From assembly GCA_003445555.1 (NCBI GenBank), contig DMDI01000108.1, positions 1 to 9,712 on the forward strand: a stretch of 9,712 nucleotides of DNA, read 5' to 3'. A program made the translations under genes and the position numbers. Below the pieces are notes generated by a model, which saw only the letters and a program-made list of their open reading frames with translations, searched no databases and was not told the DNA's origin. The DNA is from Desulfotomaculum sp. (GTDB lineage: Bacteria > Bacillota > Desulfotomaculia > Desulfotomaculales > Nap2-2B). Numbering within the stretch: position 1 is the stretch's first letter; every line of letters begins with the position of its first letter. Shown here in pieces: positions 7,036 to 9,712 of the stretch.

Positions 7036-7206
7036 AGCTTTAAGCCAATGGTAATGAAAATTACCGTTGGCATAGTCGCGCCCATTGAAAATAAAAAAGA
7101 TGTCAAAAACTAATTATGGAAGGTATGTAATATATAACCAGGTATGCGTATACCCTTCTAAAGATCAACTAAAGGCCGGGAATTTCCCGGCCTTTTTCTT
7201 TTTTTT
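7036..7206 (+). ncRNA. Candidate small RNA or attenuated leader
   Basis: A transcript from the 7001 promoter would run about 170 nt to the terminator at 7171-7206. Near its 5' end GCCAATGGTAAT (7044-7055) pairs with ATTACCGTTGGC (7060-7071) through a GAAA tetraloop, with one G-U wobble, a very stable RNA hairpin. A smaller hairpin, GGTAT/ATACC around GCGT, lies at 7141-7154. The only reading frame inside starts at ATG 7100 without a good ribosome site. I do not recognise a known RNA family. The alternative to an independent RNA is a 5' leader controlling read-through into the 7258 gene and the ATPase. Confidence 0.5.
7171..7206 (+). terminator. Strong rho-independent terminator
   Basis: AAAGGCCGGGAA (7171-7182) and TTCCCGGCCTTT (7184-7195) are exact inverted copies, GC-rich at the core, followed by a T-rich run up to 7206 with a single C at 7198. 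It would end transcripts from the 7001 promoter unless antiterminated. Confidence 0.9.
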
Positions 7207-7212
7207 AGGAAT

Positions 7213-7239
7213 AAAAAGCCCGCGTTGCTCAGCGCGGGC
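7213..7239 (-). terminator. Hairpin with a T-tail on the minus strand
   Basis: GCCCGCG (7218-7224) and CGCGGGC (7233-7239) form a 7-bp all-GC stem with an 8-base loop. On the minus strand it is followed by TTTTT, so it would terminate leftward transcription. On the plus strand it lies in the leader of the 7258 gene, 2-8 bases before its ribosome site, where it could affect translation. No minus-strand gene to the right needs it. Confidence 0.6.
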
Positions 7240-7257
7240 AGAAAGGAAAGGCTATTG

Positions 7258-7470
7258 ATGCTTACAAATAGTATACCACATTTATTGCCCTTTATCAATA
7301 CTATGAAAAACCGAAAACAGGCGATTAGAGAGCTAGGCACAATTTACAGGTCAAACCCCGGGACGGATTTTAATCTATTCACCTTCTGGTATAGGCAAAC
7401 GCGTATTCCCGAAATACGGACGAAACTAGCAGAATTCTTCAACGGTTGGGGAGGCGGCTCGAATGAATAA
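7258..7470 (+). CDS. Small protein of unknown function, 70 residues, coupled to AAA ATPase
   Basis: The start is the ATG at 7258, preceded by GAAAGGAAAGG six bases upstream. An in-frame TTG at 7225 would lie inside a hairpin and is rejected. The 70-residue product is mildly basic and mostly helical, with aromatic residues clustered near the end (FNLFTFWYRQTRIPEIRTKLAEFFNGWGGG). I do not recognise it. Its stop overlaps the ATPase start by 8 bases (ATGAATAA), so the two are probably translationally coupled and function together, perhaps as a small partner or regulator in an accessory replication module. Confidence 0.7.
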   Translation: MLTNSIPHLLPFINTMKNRKQAIRELGTIYRSNPGTDFNLFTFWYRQTRIPEIRTKLAEFFNGWGGGSNE

Positions 7471-8599
7471 GGATGAACTATTACGTCTAGCGGCGGAGGC
7501 CCCGGAGTGGGAACCAATAGGAAAAACTAAGCCAATTATTGTTTGTTTGGCCGAAGTGGAACCGGAAGAAGTGGCCTGGCTATGGGAACCATATATTCCT
7601 ATTGGTAAATTAACTCTATTAGAAGGTGATCCCGGTATTGGCAAGACATTCTTTGCATTGCAATTAACAGCTAATATAAGCCAGGGCTACCCCTTCCCAT
7701 GCCAAGATGGGGTGCCGGGAGAACGGCGGAAACCGGAGAATGTTGTCTATATGACCGCGGAAGATGGTTTAGGTGATACCTTACGTCCACGGCTAGATAA
7801 AGCTAGTGTTAATGCAAGCCGCGTATTCGCATTAACCGGCTGGGAGAAAACAGACCCGGAAACGGGAGATAAAAAGACCGGGGGTATTTCCCTGGCCGAT
7901 TTACCAATAATCGAGGCAACGTTAAAGCAAATTAAGCCGGTTTTACTAGTGGTAGACCCATTACAAGCTTACCTGGGAGCTGGAATTGATATGCACCGAG
8001 CAAATGAAGTACGACCAGTCCTAGCTGGTCTTGGTGCATTAGCAGAAAAATATAAATGTGCTGTTCTTTGTATTCGTCATTTAACAAAAACTCAGCAGGA
8101 ACGGGCTATTTATAGGGGGCTAGGTTCGATTGACTTTGCCGCGGCGGCAAGAAGTATTTTGTTAATTGGTCAAAACCCAAGTGATAAAAATAGAAAAGTG
8201 CTTGCACAGTCCAAAAATTCTTTAGCGCCAAAAGGCAATTCTTTAGCTTTTGAGCTAGAGGATAATTGTTTCTTTTGGTGCGGCTTATCAGATGTAACTG
8301 CCGATGCATTATTAGCACCGGCAAAAAGTGAGGAAGAAAAAAGCGCGGTAGCTGAAGCGGTAGAGTTTTTACAGGAGGCCCTGGCTGATGGGCCAGTTGC
8401 GAGTAATGAGATTATAAAAGAAGCTAAAAAGGCAGGGATTGCAGATAAAACACTTTACCGAGCAAAAACACAATTAAACGTTCATGCAAAAAGAATTGGT
8501 GAAAAAGGCAAACGAGGCGGAGGGATTTGGCACTGGTATTTAGTTTGCCAAGATGACATTCTTAATCAAAACTCCATAGAAGAGACTTTAGAATTATAA
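7463..8599 (+). CDS. RepA-like AAA ATPase (AAA_25 family)
   Basis: This 378-residue protein belongs to the RecA-fold ATPases related to the hexameric helicase RepA of RSF1010-type plasmids, common in phages and integrative elements. Walker A is GDPGIGKT (55-62), MTAEDG (97-102) carries the likely catalytic Glu100, Walker B is LLVVDP (161-166), and CIRHLTK (203-209) is the sensor-type motif following it; GLGSIDFAAAAR (219-230) is also typical. Residues about 293-360 look like a winged helix-turn-helix (GPVASNEIIKEAKKAGIADKTLYRAK), probably for DNA binding. The expected role is ATP-driven DNA unwinding or remodelling in replication of a mobile element. The last 12 bases of the gene (TTAGAATTATAA) recur at 8901-8912, and its 3' end already contains one copy of the downstream 14-bp motif. 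No primase or replication initiator is visible nearby. Confidence 0.88.
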   Translation: MNKDELLRLAAEAPEWEPIGKTKPIIVCLAEVEPEEVAWLWEPYIPIGKLTLLEGDPGIGKTFFALQLTANISQGYPFPCQDGVPGERRKPENVVYMTAEDGLGDTLRPRLDKASVNASRVFALTGWEKTDPETGDKKTGGISLADLPIIEATLKQIKPVLLVVDPLQAYLGAGIDMHRANEVRPVLAGLGALAEKYKCAVLCIRHLTKTQQERAIYRGLGSIDFAAAARSILLIGQNPSDKNRKVLAQSKNSLAPKGNSLAFELEDNCFFWCGLSDVTADALLAPAKSEEEKSAVAEAVEFLQEALADGPVASNEIIKEAKKAGIADKTLYRAKTQLNVHAKRIGEKGKRGGGIWHWYLVCQDDILNQNSIEETLEL

Positions 8600-8656
8600 T
8601 CTGGCATTAAGATGGCCAAATGGCAATGTTAATCAAAACTCTCTAAGGGAAAACTT

Positions 8657-8727
8657 TGACCATCTTAATCGAAGGCACTCCACACCTAGAGACATAAGAG
8701 ATGAGAGGGTGCTGATTAAGATGGCCA
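8657..8727 (+). repeat. 71-bp direct repeat, copy 1
   Basis: This copy is identical to copy 2 except for one base (A at 8673 versus G at 8746). It begins and ends with inverted copies of the 14-bp motif. Inside these, GCAC and GTGC form a second inverted pair around about 30 bases containing CCTAGAG and ATAAGAGATGAGAGG. Confidence 0.93.
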
Positions 8728-8729
8728 CA

Positions 8730-8800
8730 TGACCATCTTAATCGAGGGCACTCCACACCTAGAGACATAAGAGATGAGAGGGTGCTGATTAAGATGGCCA
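8730..8800 (+). repeat. 71-bp direct repeat, copy 2
   Basis: This is the second unit, 73 bp after the first. Seventy of 71 bases match, which implies a recent tandem duplication or homogenisation. The CA between the units makes the junction an almost symmetrical 30-bp palindrome. Confidence 0.93.
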
Positions 8801-8929
8801 AACTTATCCCTTAGAGGGAAATATTCAAGACGAATATGATGGCAATGTTAATCAATCCCTAGAGTCCGAAGGGAAACAAGAGAATAGTGAAGGAGAGGCC
8901 TTAGAATTATAAAAAGAGGTGAATGGACA

Positions 8930-9385
8930 ATGTCTATTGCAGAAGAATTACTGAACACCCTAAGACAGTTAAATGTAAATGTAGGAGTTAAGGGAGATAA
9001 GTTAACTATAAACGCTCCAAAGGGTGTCATAACCCCTGCACTGAAAAATAAGTTACTGGCCAACAAAAAAGATTTAGTGGACTATTTACGCAGCAATTCC
9101 CCGAAAGTTAAGCCGCAAGACCCCCATAAAGAATTCCATGCCTTGTTGCTTGATACTTTCAGGGAAATAGACCTGTATAGGTTTACTGATTACCCCTTAG
9201 CATGGGCAAAGAAACACGGCCATACTGATATTTCCCTAGCCATGTTCAGGGCAGAGACCAACCTCAATGGTGCTGTCCTAGAGAAGCACCTGGAGGAAGC
9301 AAAGTATTGGGCAGGCAAGCTAGTGAAGGCATATCGGGAATTGTACGAAGCTAAGAATACACTAGGCGGGGAAGGTGACAATTAA
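8930..9385 (+). CDS. Protein with TubC-N-like domain, 151 residues
   Basis: GAGGTGA, ending seven bases before the ATG, marks the start. Residues about 1-55 (IAEELLNTLRQLNVNVGV, then GDKLTINAPKGVITPALKNKL) match the pattern of the TubC N-terminal docking domain: a helix, a short beta hairpin ending in A-P-K-G-x-I-T-P, and a helix rich in K/L. This domain was first described at the ends of nonribosomal peptide synthetases, but similar ones occur in phage and mobile-element proteins near primases and helicases. The C-terminal part has YRFTDYPLAWAKKHG (83-97) and two amphipathic helices (about 112-143). Its role here is unknown; adaptor or docking in a replication module with the RepA-like ATPase is an inference from position. 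There is no NRPS/PKS gene in the window. Confidence 0.78.
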   Translation: MSIAEELLNTLRQLNVNVGVKGDKLTINAPKGVITPALKNKLLANKKDLVDYLRSNSPKVKPQDPHKEFHALLLDTFREIDLYRFTDYPLAWAKKHGHTDISLAMFRAETNLNGAVLEKHLEEAKYWAGKLVKAYRELYEAKNTLGGEGDN

Positions 9386-9443
9386 ATGCTAACTAAAGTC
9401 AAAATGGGTTAATGATCAAGAAAAAAAGCAGTAGGAAAGGTTG

Positions 9444-9452
9444 TGATATAAT
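9444..9452 (+). promoter_or_regulatory. Extended -10 promoter for the secreted protein
   Basis: TGATATAAT is a TG-n plus perfect TATAAT (9447-9452), about 50 bases before the ATG at 9503. No good -35 is seen at the right distance (9424-9429 is AAAAGC); the extended -10 may compensate. Confidence 0.65.
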
Positions 9453-9502
9453 ATTAATATCCTGTTTAGCTTAGCGAATTTTAAAGAAAGGAGACTAATC
9501 AA

Positions 9503-9712
9503 ATGCGCAAAACTATTTTTATCGCCGCGTTAATCTTTTTTATCTTTTCAGTTGTTTTTACTTCTTCAGCGTCCGCCACTTCAAGTGTTAAAGCAATCTT
9601 TACTGTCGGTCAGTCCAGTTACACCGTTGACGGTCAAGTTAGACAAATGGACGCAAAAGCCTTTATCGAAAACGGCAGAACCTATGTTCCAATCCGTTAT
9701 TTAGCTTTGGCC
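9503..9712 (+). CDS. Secreted protein with copper-amine-oxidase N-terminal-like domain, N-terminal part
   Basis: AAAGGAG lies 9 bases before the ATG, and the frame is open to the window end (70 residues seen). MRKTIFIAALIFFIFSVVFT followed by SSASA is a typical Sec signal peptide, with cleavage likely after ASA (residue 25). The mature part, with TVGQSSYTVDGQ and then MDAKAFIENGRTYVPIRYLA, is the start of the domain named after copper amine oxidase N-termini (Cu_amine_oxidN1). In Clostridia this is a common non-catalytic, surface-associated module, often fused to hydrolases or binding domains. The function depends on the missing C-terminal part. It has its own promoter and appears to be independent of the accessory module upstream. 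Confidence 0.88.
   Translation, partial: MRKTIFIAALIFFIFSVVFTSSASATSSVKAIFTVGQSSYTVDGQVRQMDAKAFIENGRTYVPIRYLALA

Larger units (their letters stand above)
8554..8853. repeat. Array of eight 14-bp motifs in both orientations (iteron-like)
   Basis: The motif TGRCCATCTTAATC occurs, with up to a few mismatches, on the plus strand at 8554-8567, 8621-8634, 8657-8670, 8730-8743 and 8840-8853, and on the minus strand at 8605-8618, 8714-8727 and 8787-8800. Two pairs, 8605/8621 and 8714/8730, are arranged tail to tail with exactly 2 bp between. The convergent pairs are 37, 43 and 43 bp apart. The first copy is inside the ATPase gene. The arrangement suggests sites for a dimeric DNA-binding protein or a structured replication origin. 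As mRNA it would also fold into strong hairpins. The remainder of the 8600-8929 spacer has no gene. Confidence 0.85.

Noticed and set aside
7040..7075. Hairpin with GAAA tetraloop as group II intron domain V
   Set aside because: The stem is continuous without the conserved two-base bulge and catalytic triad, and no intron-encoded reverse transcriptase is nearby.
8657..8800. Possible CRISPR array
   Set aside because: There are only two 71-bp units, nearly identical along their full length and 2 bp apart. There is no short-repeat/unique-spacer pattern and no cas gene.
8930..9385. Nonribosomal peptide or polyketide synthetase context, from the TubC-N-like domain
   Set aside because: No synthetase module or tailoring gene is in the window. 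The neighbours are a RepA-like ATPase and repeats, so natural-product biosynthesis is not supported.

Overview
The window looks like chromosome of a low- to mid-GC, spore-forming Firmicute of the Clostridia. A Desulfotomaculum/Peptococcaceae-like background is my best guess, made without any search. The reasons are strong AGGAGG-type ribosome binding sites, AT-rich spacers, two SPOCS-domain (DUF3794) spore-associated proteins, LysM modules, and a copper-amine-oxidase-N domain secreted protein, a combination typical of that group.

Left part (1-6311), ordinary chromosome. It opens with the 3' end of a HIT-family-like gene, followed by a complete acyl-CoA dehydrogenase. A spacer with a striking nested palindrome and a good terminator leads to two tandem SPOCS genes. 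The first has three SPOCS repeats plus a C-terminal LysM; the second has one SPOCS-like domain plus a beta-sandwich, carbohydrate-binding-like domain. A long-loop T-tailed inverted repeat follows. Next come a divergent pair, a 59-residue minus-strand small protein with a GTG start and a YdcZ-type DMT transporter, and then a convergent minus-strand L,D-transpeptidase with a C-terminal LysM. Peptidoglycan or spore-surface binding is the recurring theme.

Middle (6312-7257), regulatory-looking DNA. It holds a three-copy 11-bp tandem repeat, a 28-bp near-perfect palindrome before a doubtful 67-residue ORF, a near-consensus sigma-A promoter, and a strong terminator. Promoter and terminator frame about 170 nt without a convincing gene, so a small RNA or leader is likely.

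Right part (7258-9385), accessory module. A 70-residue unknown protein overlaps by 8 nt a RepA/AAA_25-type ATPase with a C-terminal helix-turn-helix-like tail. A 330-bp repeat-rich spacer follows, then a protein with a TubC-N-like domain. The spacer and the end of the ATPase gene carry eight copies of a 14-bp motif in both orientations, including two near-identical 71-bp tandem units. This resembles an iteron or protein-binding array and is the most interesting part of the window. No integrase, relaxase, primase or attachment site is visible, so the module may be a fragment or may extend outside.

The window ends inside a secreted copper-amine-oxidase-N domain protein that has its own extended -10 promoter.
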